Assembly (NCBI RefSeq): GCF_000738085.1
Contig: NZ_JPRS01000036.1
Location: forward strand, 1 to 39,121
Length of the DNA: 39,121 nucleotides
Origin: Cryobacterium sp. MLB-32
Lineage (GTDB): Bacteria; Actinomycetota; Actinomycetes; Actinomycetales; Microbacteriaceae
Direction: 5' to 3'
Part shown: one piece after another, positions 1-7,560 of the stretch
Layout: each line of letters opens with the position of its first letter
How positions within the stretch are numbered: the first letter of the stretch is position 1
The notes under the pieces: generated by a model
Seen by the model: the letters and a program-made list of their open reading frames with translations, nothing else
Databases searched by the model: none
Told to the model about the DNA's origin: nothing
Position numbers and translations under genes: made by a program

Positions 1-88
1 TCTGATGAATCCTGTATTGAAACCCTACTGCGGCCCAACTTATGTCTAGGCTATACAGAAGCGTGAACCACCCAGAAAGCAGGCAATC

Positions 89-340
89 ATGAGTGTCGGA
101 CTTGGTATTTTTCTCTTCGTCGTCGGGGCCGTGCTCGTATGGGCGCTGAACGTGAGCGTCACCTGGATCGATCTGGACCTCGTCGGATACATCATGATGG
201 GTGCCGGAGCCGTCATCTTCGTGCTCGGTCTCATATACATGTTCCGCAAGCACAGCACCGTCAGCACCGTGCGCACCATCGCCGACCCGTCCAATGGCGA
301 GCAGGTCACGCGCAAGGAAAACTCGGCCGACGGACTCTGA
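89..340 (+). CDS. DUF6458 family small membrane protein
   Basis: An 83-residue protein with two hydrophobic segments (about residues 3-22 and 31-51) joined by a short acidic loop (TWIDLDLVGY), then a polar tail rich in Thr, Ser and charged residues. This size and layout match the actinobacterial DUF6458 family, whose function is unknown; the GAGAVIFVLGLI stretch of the second helix is typical. The start is the ATG preceded by AGAAAGCAGG. A TATACA hexamer at 52-57 could serve as a -10 box. It converges with the MFS gene, with about 100 bp between them. No function is proposed beyond membrane location. Confidence 0.8.
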   Translation: MSVGLGIFLFVVGAVLVWALNVSVTWIDLDLVGYIMMGAGAVIFVLGLIYMFRKHSTVSTVRTIADPSNGEQVTRKENSADGL

Positions 341-374
341 CCGGCGGGAGCCGGGTCCCAGGAACCGCTCGCGC

Positions 375-431
375 GGTCTCGATCTCCACAGGCTCGATCC
401 AAGCGCTCCTTCGCCTCGCCTCGACCAACGG
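375..431. repeat. Degenerate REP-like palindromic element
   Basis: The gap between the convergent genes contains GGTCTCGA (375-382), an inner GGCTCGAT (391-398) and TCGACCAACGG (421-431). These resemble the ends of the GGTCTCGACAAGCTCGACC repeats common between Microbacteriaceae genes; a cleaner copy lies at 15217-15295. The match is partial and rests on recall of the repeat family. Confidence 0.3.
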
Positions 432-440
432 CAACTTCAG

Positions 441-1988
441 CTAGCGCGCACGCCTCAGGCTGACGGCGGCGACCAGAACGGCCGTCACTACGAGCGCCAC
501 ACCGATCCAGGCGCTCAGCCCAACGCCGCTGTCGAACGCGTGACGCGCTGAGGACAACAGCTGCGCTGCCGCATCCGCCGGCAGGGTGGATGCAACGGCG
601 ACCGCACCGCCGAGCGTCTCGCCTGCAGCCTGCTGCTGGGCCACGGTGAGCGAATCGGGCAGGCTGACGGCCGCCCGGTACGACGCCGTCAGGATCGTGC
701 CCAATACGGCCGTGCCGAGCACCGCGCCCAGCTCGTAGGCCGTCTCCGAGACAGCGGATGCCGCACCCGCCTTGTCCTTCGGCGCGCTCGCCACGATGAG
801 CTCGTTCGAGACGGTCTCGGCGGCGCCGATCCCCACGCCGAGCAGGAGGAACGCGATCGCGATCCCCGTCGCGTCGATCTGTCCGTTACTCAGCGCGATA
901 AGCGCGAATCCCCCGACAGACACCAGAAGGGCGACCGGAACGACCCGCGAGGGGCGAACCCGACGGGCGATGGGGACGATCACCAGGCCCGCGATGATCA
1001 TCGCGATCAGCCCAGGCACAAGCACGAGACCGGCGGTCAACGGCGAGAGGCCGAGCACGAGTTGCAGGTGTTGGGAAACGAAGAAGAGGCACCCGACGAG
1101 GGCGGTCACACTGAGAAGGTTCACGACGACCGCGCCACCGAACGCGCCGTTCCGAAACAGGCTCATGTCGAGCATGGGCACGGGCAATCGAAGCTGGCGG
1201 CGAACGAACAGGGCACCGATGCCCAGACCGACCGCCAGCGGCAGAAGGGAGAGCACGGTGATGCCATCGTGGGCGACGGCTTTGATTCCATACACCACCG
1301 GCAGCATGGTCGCGAGCGAGAGCACGATGCTCGTCACGTCGATGCGCCCGGGGTGCGGGTCACGGGATTCCGGCACCAGGATCGGACCCAGCACCAGCAG
1401 GGGCACGAGGAGCGGCACCGCCAGCAGGAAGACGGAGCCCCAGGCGAAGTTCTCGAGCAGGATTCCGCCCACGACGGGGCCGAGGGCGCTTCCCGCGGCG
1501 AACCCGGTCGCCCAGATGGCGATGGCCAGTCGCCGCTGGTCGCGGTCGAGGAAGATCGATCGCAGCAGCGAGAGCGTCGACGGCATCAGCATGGCGCCGA
1601 AGAAGCCCAGAGCCGCGCGTGACACGATCAGCCACTCGATCGTCGGCGACAGGGCGGCACCGATCGATACGAGGCCGAATCCCGCGGACCCGATCAGGAG
1701 CAGTCGGCGGCGTCCGATGCGGTCGCCGAGGCTTCCCATCGTGACGAGCAACCCGGCGAGCACGAGCGGGTAGATGTCGACCATCCAGAGCAGCTGGGTT
1801 CCCGTCGGCCGGGTGTCGAGGGAAATCGCGGGCAGCGCGAAGTTCAACACGGTGTTGTCGATCGAGACAAGGAGAACCGGCAGCATGAGCACCGCGAGCG
1901 CCCACCATCGCCGCGCATTCGTCGTCGACGAACCCGTGTCCACCGAAGGGGACGGTCGAACAATGCGGTCGGAGGCGACGGATGACAC
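441..1988 (-). CDS. MFS transporter, DHA2/EmrB-QacA family (14 TM drug exporter)
   Basis: A 515-residue, very hydrophobic protein. The first helix carries the DHA2-type stretch LLVSIDNTVLNFALP, followed by the MFS loop 2-3 motif GSLGDRIGRRRLLLIG (motif A) and a motif C-like ALGPVVGGIL in helix 5. Length and helix number fit 14-TM proton-coupled drug:H+ antiporters such as QacA or LfrA, which export cationic or amphipathic compounds from the inner membrane. The start is a GTG (minus-strand codon 1988-1986) preceded by AGAAAAGAG. It is transcribed divergently from a TetR gene 84 bp away with an operator-like palindrome between them, so substrate-induced derepression is likely. The substrate cannot be told from sequence. 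Confidence 0.88.
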   Translation of the reverse strand: MSSVASDRIVRPSPSVDTGSSTTNARRWWALAVLMLPVLLVSIDNTVLNFALPAISLDTRPTGTQLLWMVDIYPLVLAGLLVTMGSLGDRIGRRRLLLIGSAGFGLVSIGAALSPTIEWLIVSRAALGFFGAMLMPSTLSLLRSIFLDRDQRRLAIAIWATGFAAGSALGPVVGGILLENFAWGSVFLLAVPLLVPLLVLGPILVPESRDPHPGRIDVTSIVLSLATMLPVVYGIKAVAHDGITVLSLLPLAVGLGIGALFVRRQLRLPVPMLDMSLFRNGAFGGAVVVNLLSVTALVGCLFFVSQHLQLVLGLSPLTAGLVLVPGLIAMIIAGLVIVPIARRVRPSRVVPVALLVSVGGFALIALSNGQIDATGIAIAFLLLGVGIGAAETVSNELIVASAPKDKAGAASAVSETAYELGAVLGTAVLGTILTASYRAAVSLPDSLTVAQQQAAGETLGGAVAVASTLPADAAAQLLSSARHAFDSGVGLSAWIGVALVVTAVLVAAVSLRRAR

Positions 1989-2042
1989 GATCTGGCTCTT
2001 TTCTGGTCGGAGCCGGCACAGGCCGGCAGGTGAATCGTGTCT

Positions 2043-2066
2043 ACTGTACCGTCTGGACGGTATAGT
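2043..2066. promoter_or_regulatory. Probable TetR operator overlapping a -10 box
   Basis: A palindrome with perfect inner arms TACCGTC-TG-GACGGTA (2047-2062) extends outward to ACT...AGT, giving 10 of 11 matched positions per arm. It sits in the divergent gap between the MFS exporter and the TetR gene. Its right half contains TATAGT (2061-2066), a good -10 hexamer 6 nt before ATG 2073. A bound repressor would cover this promoter, and probably that of the exporter. Confidence 0.7.
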
Positions 2067-2072
2067 TGCCTA

Positions 2073-2690
2073 ATGACACCGATCCCGGTTGGCTACCATG
2101 GCCTGATGCCCACTGCCCCCTCCCCCGCCGCGTCGTCGCCCTCCTCCTCGCTCACGTGGGAGCGGCTCCTCGATGCCTTTGAGGAACTTCTGATCGACGG
2201 CGGGGAGCGTTCGGCCACCCTGGGAGCGGTCGCCGCAGCGGCGGGAGTCTCCAAGGGCGGGCTCCTGTACCACTTCGCCTCGAAGGACGCACTCATCGAT
2301 GCCCAGCTGGTACGGCTCGTCGTTCGCGCTGCAGAAGACACCGAGAACATCCGTACCGCGCCCGCAGGGCCGGTGGACTATTTGATTCGGAGCTCGGTCA
2401 ACATGGGGAGCCCACTGGACAGGTCCTTCATCGCCACCACGCGCTTGGCACAGGGTCGTCACGAGCAGGCCATCGACACCCTCGAAACCATCCGACGAGG
2501 ATGGATGACGGTCATCGAAGACTGCGTGGGCGATCATGACATTGCCGTGGCGATCATGCTCGTCAGCGACGGCCTCTACGGCAATTCGTCGCTGGCCGGC
2601 ATGCCCTCCGCCCCCGCCGTCGAGGCGGAAGCAGAGAGCATGGACCGGTTGCTCACCGTGATTGCACGGCTCTTGACTTCCACAGGATAA
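2073..2690 (+). CDS. TetR/AcrR family transcriptional repressor
   Basis: About 205 residues. A low-complexity N-terminal tail (Pro/Ser/Ala, residues 13-27) precedes a TetR DNA-binding domain; the helix-turn-helix lies near residues 48-70, with GVSKGGLLYHFASKDALIDA as the recognition helix and following helix. The C-terminal ligand domain is variable, as usual. The longer in-frame GTG at 2037 is rejected because the palindromic operator would fall inside the gene. ATG 2073 follows TATAGT by 6 nt, the signature of a leaderless actinobacterial mRNA; ATG 2106 is the alternative. It probably represses itself and the divergent exporter. Confidence 0.85.
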   Translation: MTPIPVGYHGLMPTAPSPAASSPSSSLTWERLLDAFEELLIDGGERSATLGAVAAAAGVSKGGLLYHFASKDALIDAQLVRLVVRAAEDTENIRTAPAGPVDYLIRSSVNMGSPLDRSFIATTRLAQGRHEQAIDTLETIRRGWMTVIEDCVGDHDIAVAIMLVSDGLYGNSSLAGMPSAPAVEAEAESMDRLLTVIARLLTSTG

Positions 2691-2721
2691 TCCCGGTGGG
2701 GTGCCACCCCGCCAGGCGGAT

Positions 2722-4313
2722 CTACTCCGTCAGGTCGATCTCCACCATAATCTCGGCGGAAATCGCTTCACGAACGGAGGCCAGCAGCCCGGCCGGCACT
2801 TCGGAGTCGACGGTGAGCACGCTCAGCGCCTTGCCGCCCGCTTCGTGCCGCGCGATCTGCATGCCCGCGATGTTGATATCGGCCGCACCGAACTCGCGTC
2901 CGTAGACGGCCACAATCCCGGGGCGATCCGTGTACAGCATCACGATCAGGTTCTTGGCGAACGGGACTTCGACGTCGTAACCGTTGATTTCAACGATCTT
3001 CTCGATCTGCTTGGTACCCGTGAGGGTGCCGGAAACTGATACCTGTGATCCATCGGCGAGGGCGCCGCGCAGGGTGATCATGTTGCGGTACTCCGGCGAC
3101 TCCGGATCGGTGAGCAGCCGCACGGTCACGCCTCGCTGCTCCGCAAGCAGCGGCGCGTTGACGTAGGAGACGGTTTCGCTCACAACGTTCGTGAAGATTC
3201 CCTTGAGCGCGGCGAGCTTGAGCACGCTCACGTCAAACTCGACCAGCTCGCCACGAACCTCAATGTCGATGCTGGTGAGCGGGCTGTGCGCCGCGATCCC
3301 CGAGAACACCTGGCCAAGCTTTTCGACGAGAGGAATGCCGGGTCGCACGTATGGATCGATGACCCCGCCCGCAACGTTGACGGCGTCAGGAACGAGCTCG
3401 CCCGACAGCGCGAGGCGAACGGACTTGGCGACAGAGACGCCCGCCTTCTCCTGGGCCTCGTCTGTCGACGCCCCGAGGTGCGGCGTCGTGATGATGTTCT
3501 CGAGCCCGAGCAGGCGCGATTCGGTGGGCGGCTCGCTGACAAATACGTCGAGACCGGCGCCGGCGATGGTGCCCGCCGTCAACGCGTCGAAGAGCGCATC
3601 CTCATCGATCAGTCCACCACGCGCGACGTTGATGACGAACGCGGTGGGCTTCATGAGTGCGAGTTGCTCAGCACCGATCATGCCGGTGGTTTCGGGGGTC
3701 TTGGGCATGTGGATGGTGACGAAGTCGGACTTCTCCAGGAGCTCCTCCAGGGAGACCGGCGTGACGCCGAGCTGCTGGGCGCGTGCCGAGGTGATGTACG
3801 GGTCGTAGGCGATCACGTTGGTGCCGAAGGCCTGCATGCGCGCCGTAATGAGGGCTCCGATACGACCGAGTCCGATGATTCCGATCGTCTTCTCAAAGAG
3901 CTCTACGCCGGTGTACTTGGAACGCTTCCACTGGCCGTCGGCGAGTGCGCCGCTCGCGGCCGGGATATGACGCGCCAGGCTCAGGATGTGGCCGACGGTC
4001 AACTCCGCTGCCGAGATGATGTTGGACGTCGGTGCATTGACGACCATGACGCCGGCAGCTGTCGCGGCCTTGATGTCGACGTTGTCGAGGCCGACGCCGC
4101 GCGGGCGATGACCTTCAGAAGCGGTGCGGCCTTGATGGCTTCGGCATCCATCTTCGTGGCGGAACGAACCAGGACGGCATGCGCGGTAGCCAACTCGGCA
4201 AAGAGCGCGGAGCGATCCGTGCCATCGACGTGGTGGATGTCAAAGTCGGGCCCGAGGGCGTCGACTGTGGCGGGGGAAAGTTCTTCGGCAATCACAACTA
4301 CGGGCTTCGACAC
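2722..4313 (-). pseudogene. serA: D-3-phosphoglycerate dehydrogenase SerA, interrupted by a one-base frameshift
   Basis: SerA oxidises 3-phosphoglycerate with NAD+, the first step of serine biosynthesis. The N-terminal part starts at GTG 4313 (upstream AAGGAA) and reads MSKPVVVIAEELSPA to VIARA. The frame then breaks near 4097-4100 and the rest continues in another frame. Restoring one G (ccgcgcg to ccggcgcg) gives the family sequence ARAGVGLDNVD and a 530-residue long-form enzyme. It has the Rossmann motif GIIGLGRIGA, the catalytic-site motif TPHLGAST, the intervening regulatory domain and a C-terminal ACT domain (YTDRPGIVAVYGREF) for serine feedback. All other motifs are intact, so a sequencing error is more likely than real decay. 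In many actinobacteria it follows ilvC; here about 10 kb separate them. Confidence 0.9.
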
Positions 4314-4401
4314 TAAATCGGTTCCTTAGAATGCATAGGTTGGTTGTTGGCACGACCAAGGGCACCAAACACATCCACACTACTGGCTGGAGAATAGGCG
4401 G

Positions 4402-4797
4402 ATGAGCATTATGACGTTCCACGACTTTCAGTTCGCGCTGAGAATCCTGCTCGCGGTCGTCTTTGTCGGCGCGGGCATCACACATTTTCGACCGGCGGTC
4501 CAGCTCACCATGGCGGCGATGATCCCGCCTCAACTTCGGGTCGCCGGGCTGGCCAGTCCGCAGAACCTCGTGGTCTTCACCGGGTTCTGTGAGATCGCCG
4601 GCGGGCTGGGACTGCTGGTGCCGGCCACGGCCTGGCTGGCAGGCATCGCCCTCATCGTCTTCCTGGCCGCGGTTTTTCCCGCGAATGCCTACGCCGCAGC
4701 GCACAAAAAGCGCTTCGGTTGGGTGGCGATCCCCTTCTGGCCGCGGTTGATCGCCCAGCTGGTGCTGATGGCACTCATCGCTCTGGCGATCCTCTGA
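4402..4797 (+). CDS. DoxX-like membrane protein
   Basis: A 131-residue protein with four predicted membrane helices. The pattern resembles the DoxX/DoxD-like superfamily: LRILLAVVFVGAGITHF in helix 1, GFCEIAGGLGLLVP in helix 2 and a long ALIVFLAAVFPANAYAA third helix. Biochemical roles in this family are poorly defined; some members act with redox or thiosulfate enzymes. The start is ATG 4402 with GGAG nine bases upstream; ATG 4411 is also possible. It is divergent from serA with an 88-bp shared upstream region and has no evident partner. Confidence 0.75.
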   Translation: MSIMTFHDFQFALRILLAVVFVGAGITHFRPAVQLTMAAMIPPQLRVAGLASPQNLVVFTGFCEIAGGLGLLVPATAWLAGIALIVFLAAVFPANAYAAAHKKRFGWVAIPFWPRLIAQLVLMALIALAIL

Positions 4798-4812
4798 CCG
4801 ATGCCGGCCAAC

Positions 4813-5169
4813 CTATACGATCAGGCGACCTAATCCCACGACGAAAACGTCGAGGGAGACCACAGCGGATACGCCCAGGCCCGCTAGGTACAGCAAGACC
4901 TGGCCGAGCGGAGCTCGAGAACGCCCGAGCACGAATGCTCCAGCGAACAGCCCGACGGGAACGACGATGGCCCCGATCAGAACGACCCAGCCGAACGCGC
5001 TGAACTGGGTGTCGAGGCTCTGCACCGTGGTCGAGAGCCCCAGAAGGTTGCCGACGGCTTCCCACACGTCGTAGGCGTAGAACAGTCCGAAAAGCACCGC
5101 GAGCGTCACCGCAAGCCAGGCCGGGGTGCGTCGTCGGATGGTCATCGGGGTCGCTGTTGCATCGGTCAT
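4813..5169 (-). CDS. Small membrane protein of unknown function
   Basis: Not recognised. From ATG 5169 the protein has about 118 residues: a short polar, Thr-rich N-terminus with TIRRRTPAW, then four hydrophobic segments (LAVTLAVLFGLFYAYDVW, WVVLIGAIVVPVGLFAGAFVLG, and two through VLLYLAGLGVSAVVSLDVFVVGLG). The start codon overlaps the stop of the upstream gene by four bases (ATGA), so the two are translationally coupled and probably act together in the membrane. A longer in-frame start at 5229 lies inside the upstream gene and gives an Arg-rich extension that looks spurious. Confidence 0.7.
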   Translation of the reverse strand: MTDATATPMTIRRRTPAWLAVTLAVLFGLFYAYDVWEAVGNLLGLSTTVQSLDTQFSAFGWVVLIGAIVVPVGLFAGAFVLGRSRAPLGQVLLYLAGLGVSAVVSLDVFVVGLGRLIV

Positions 5170-5678
5170 GCGTTCACTCCCATGAGCAGGGGCGTCGGCA
5201 CGAGCACGACGACGCCGATCAGCAGCCACATCACGCGCAGGCGCGGCCGGCCATTAGTGAGCCAGAACGACGCCGCGAACCACACAATCGGTGCCGCGAC
5301 GGCCAGCCAGGTTCCGAGTGAGAACATGCCGGCAGCAACGGGGTCCTCTGTTACGGGGGTGGCGATTCGGCCGACACCGATGAACCAACCGATCGTGTAC
5401 AGAAGATAGAAGCCGGCCAGGATACCCATGAAGACGAGAGCCGCGGAACCCGCGACGCCGGACGCGACCGCATCCGCTGTCTCCCCATCTTCTGTCCACT
5501 CGGTCCCCCGTGAGTCGTCGGCCCCGAACCTTTCGGCGGTGTCGGGGTTGGACGGCCCTTCGGGCTCGCCCTCGACCTCGACCTCGGCCTCGGACGCGGC
5601 CTTGGCGGACCCCGGCATGAGCGTGGGGTCGTCGTCACCGCCCCAGCTCAGCGCGTCATTGTCCGGCTTGGAAGTCAT
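5166..5678 (-). CDS. Acidic N-terminus, multi-TM membrane protein of unknown function
   Basis: A 170-residue protein. The first 75 residues are hydrophilic and very acidic (SWGGDDDPTL, then a run of Glu/Asp/Pro), followed by about three membrane segments (AALVFMGILAGFYLLYTIGW, MFSLGTWLAVAAPIVWFAASFWL and MWLLIGVVVLVPTPLLMG). Proteins starting with a DDALSWxGDDDPTL-like stretch occur across Microbacteriaceae and are sometimes mislabelled as DNA polymerase III gamma/tau; nothing here supports that. The start at 5678 is chosen because the open frame further upstream is a Cys/Ser/Arg-rich shadow of the Nramp gene. It overlaps the next gene by four bases. Confidence 0.7.
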   Translation of the reverse strand: MTSKPDNDALSWGGDDDPTLMPGSAKAASEAEVEVEGEPEGPSNPDTAERFGADDSRGTEWTEDGETADAVASGVAGSAALVFMGILAGFYLLYTIGWFIGVGRIATPVTEDPVAAGMFSLGTWLAVAAPIVWFAASFWLTNGRPRLRVMWLLIGVVVLVPTPLLMGVNA

Positions 5679-5724
5679 GGAGCCAGAATATCCCACGCAC
5701 ATCGGGAACGGGCGCGATGGCGGA

Positions 5725-7023
5725 CTAGCCGAACAGCGGCTTGACCGCCGTGACCAGCTGTTGGACTCCGAGGATGATGAACAGCGGGGCACACAAACCG
5801 AGGGCGATGTTGGTCGGCAGTGTGTTCTTCCATTCTGCGGGGATCCGTCTGCCGTTGAGCAGCCCGAGCAATGTGACCGCAAGGAACGGCATGAAAAGCG
5901 ACCCCAGAACCCCGTAGGCAAGGATCAGCCCGATCGGCGACCCGAGCAAGAAAAGGATCATCGGCGGGAAGGTGAGCCACAACAGGTAGAACTTGAAGTA
6001 CTTGCCGCCGACGCGGGTGTCAGGGTGCCCGGAAGCCTTGCCGCGCATGTTGCCCCAGAAATCCGCAAACATGAGGCTCACCCCGTTCCAGACCCCGATG
6101 ATCGACGAGAAGGATGCGGCCCAGAAGCCCACCAGAAACCCCGTTCCCACCACCACGCCGTACTTCTCGTTGAGAACGGTCGAGAGGTCGACGAGGCCTT
6201 TATCGCCGGCGCTGAGGGTGACCCCGGCGGCACTCACAACTTCGGCACCGACGACGAGCATGGCGATCACGAAGATACCGGTCATGACATACGCCATCCG
6301 GTTATCGATGCGCATGACCTTCATCCAGCGCGGAGTCGACCAGCCTTTTTCCCGCAGCCAATAGCCGTAGGCCGCGAGCGTGATGGTTCCTCCCACTCCG
6401 CCCGCCAGCGCGAGCGTGTAGAGCACGCCTCCGTCTGGAATGATCGGCACGAGCCCCGCGAGCATCGCGGGGAAGTCCGGTACGGCGATCACGGCCAGGC
6501 CGACAACGGTGATGAACATGATGCCGACGAGCACAGCGGTGATCTTCTCGAAGATTGCGTAGCGCCCGAACCAGACCATGGTGAGGCCGGCGAGACCCAT
6601 CAGAACGGCCCAGACCGGCAGCGGAAGTGCGGGAAAGAGCGCGGCGAGGGGCAGCGCCGCCGAGGACATCGCCGTGGCGCCGTAGACGAAGCCCCAGAGC
6701 ATGATGTACGGCCCGAAGTACCACGTCGTCCATTTTCCGAGGGATCGCCAACCCTCGAAGATGGTCTTGCCCGTGGCCAACGTGTAGCGCCCGGCCCCTT
6801 CGACGAGGACGATCTTGAGGACAACGCCGAGGACAACGGCCCAGAGCAGGGCATAGCCGAAACGGGAACCAGCCACGAGGGTGGCCACCATGTCGGCGGC
6901 GCCGACTCCGGTCGCGGCGACCACGAGTCCCGGGCCGACGATCTTCCATTTCGGCAGCGGGCCATCGCCGAGGGACGGGTCGGCGACGGCGAGACCATCA
7001 CCGGAATTGTTGTGGGAGCTCAT
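5725..7023 (-). CDS. Nramp-fold divalent cation transporter homologue with non-canonical metal-site motifs
   Basis: 432 residues with about 11 membrane helices. The opening WKIVGPGLVVAATGVG and the FGYALLW stretch align with the Nramp/MntH first helix and loop. However, the helix-1 motif DPGN, whose Asp and Asn bind the metal, is replaced by GAAD (residues 41-44), and the helix-6 MPH motif is replaced by TLA within GGTITLAAYGYW. Canonical Nramps move Mn2+ or Fe2+ with protons; related proteins lacking these residues can have other substrates, including Mg2+. The start is ATG 7023 with CAGGAC upstream. It ends 46 bp before the small membrane protein pair. Family membership is firm; the substrate is unknown. 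Confidence 0.82.
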   Translation of the reverse strand: MSSHNNSGDGLAVADPSLGDGPLPKWKIVGPGLVVAATGVGAADMVATLVAGSRFGYALLWAVVLGVVLKIVLVEGAGRYTLATGKTIFEGWRSLGKWTTWYFGPYIMLWGFVYGATAMSSAALPLAALFPALPLPVWAVLMGLAGLTMVWFGRYAIFEKITAVLVGIMFITVVGLAVIAVPDFPAMLAGLVPIIPDGGVLYTLALAGGVGGTITLAAYGYWLREKGWSTPRWMKVMRIDNRMAYVMTGIFVIAMLVVGAEVVSAAGVTLSAGDKGLVDLSTVLNEKYGVVVGTGFLVGFWAASFSSIIGVWNGVSLMFADFWGNMRGKASGHPDTRVGGKYFKFYLLWLTFPPMILFLLGSPIGLILAYGVLGSLFMPFLAVTLLGLLNGRRIPAEWKNTLPTNIALGLCAPLFIILGVQQLVTAVKPLFG

Positions 7024-7217
7024 GGAAAATGTGTCCTGACGGCATTGTGAGGCGGCTGGCCCCCCACCGATTCAGGTGTGGCATTGCTGTGCATCCGGTC
7101 ACAGGACCCCGTCACGGATGGAATCCGTGCAGTATCGCCAGTCTAGGTGCACAAATTCTCTGCCGCGGTCCACGGGAGCGGGAACGCCGGGGAGCAACCG
7201 AGTCGTTTTTGACGGTG

Positions 7218-7556
7218 CTACGGCGTCGGCCCGAAGTCGAGCTTCCGAGGCGTACCGATGGCCTCGATGTGGCGCGCGATCTCCGCCGGAAGTGTCTCGA
7301 GAGAAAGCCGCGTGCTCGGTGTGAGCGCTCCGTCCACAATACCCACAGACCCGAAGATTCCTTGGAACACACTGCGAGGCGCCTCAACGGCCATGCTCAG
7401 GCCGTACTGAGCGCTCACGCTGAAGCCGTGCCGCGTGAACCACTGGACGACGGTGTGCGCGACGACGGGATCGGGTTCCAGATGCCGTCCGAGACCGGGT
7501 CGGAGCACAACGATGGCAGAGAGGTCCGGTCTCGGAACGGCTGTGGAGTCGGTCAT
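7218..7556 (-). CDS. Stand-alone kumamolisin-type propeptide-like protein (possible protease inhibitor or chaperone)
   Basis: A 112-residue protein without a signal peptide. Its core resembles the activation (propeptide) domain of S53/kumamolisin peptidases: a helix ending in WFTRHGFSV, a strand followed by AVEAPRSVFQGIFGS, and the closing LPAEIARHIEAIGTPRKLDF, compared with family patterns such as FLRSHGF.V, V.G....V...FG and LP.E....V.AV.GL. The N-terminal domain of the adjacent protease has the same order of elements. The ATG lies 4 bp after the protease stop codon, so the two are almost certainly one transcript. Free propeptides can inhibit or help fold their cognate protease; that role here is inferred. 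Confidence 0.65.
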   Translation of the reverse strand: MTDSTAVPRPDLSAIVVLRPGLGRHLEPDPVVAHTVVQWFTRHGFSVSAQYGLSMAVEAPRSVFQGIFGSVGIVDGALTPSTRLSLETLPAEIARHIEAIGTPRKLDFGPTP

Positions 7557-7560
7557 ACTC

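Noticed and set aside
2037-2072. Longer start of the TetR gene at GTG 2037
   Set aside because: It would place the operator and -10 box inside the coding region.
5428-7050. A 540-residue frame on the plus strand across the Nramp-like gene
   Set aside because: It is antisense to a clear transporter, rich in Arg, His, Glu and Asp, and has no family features; a typical high-GC shadow.
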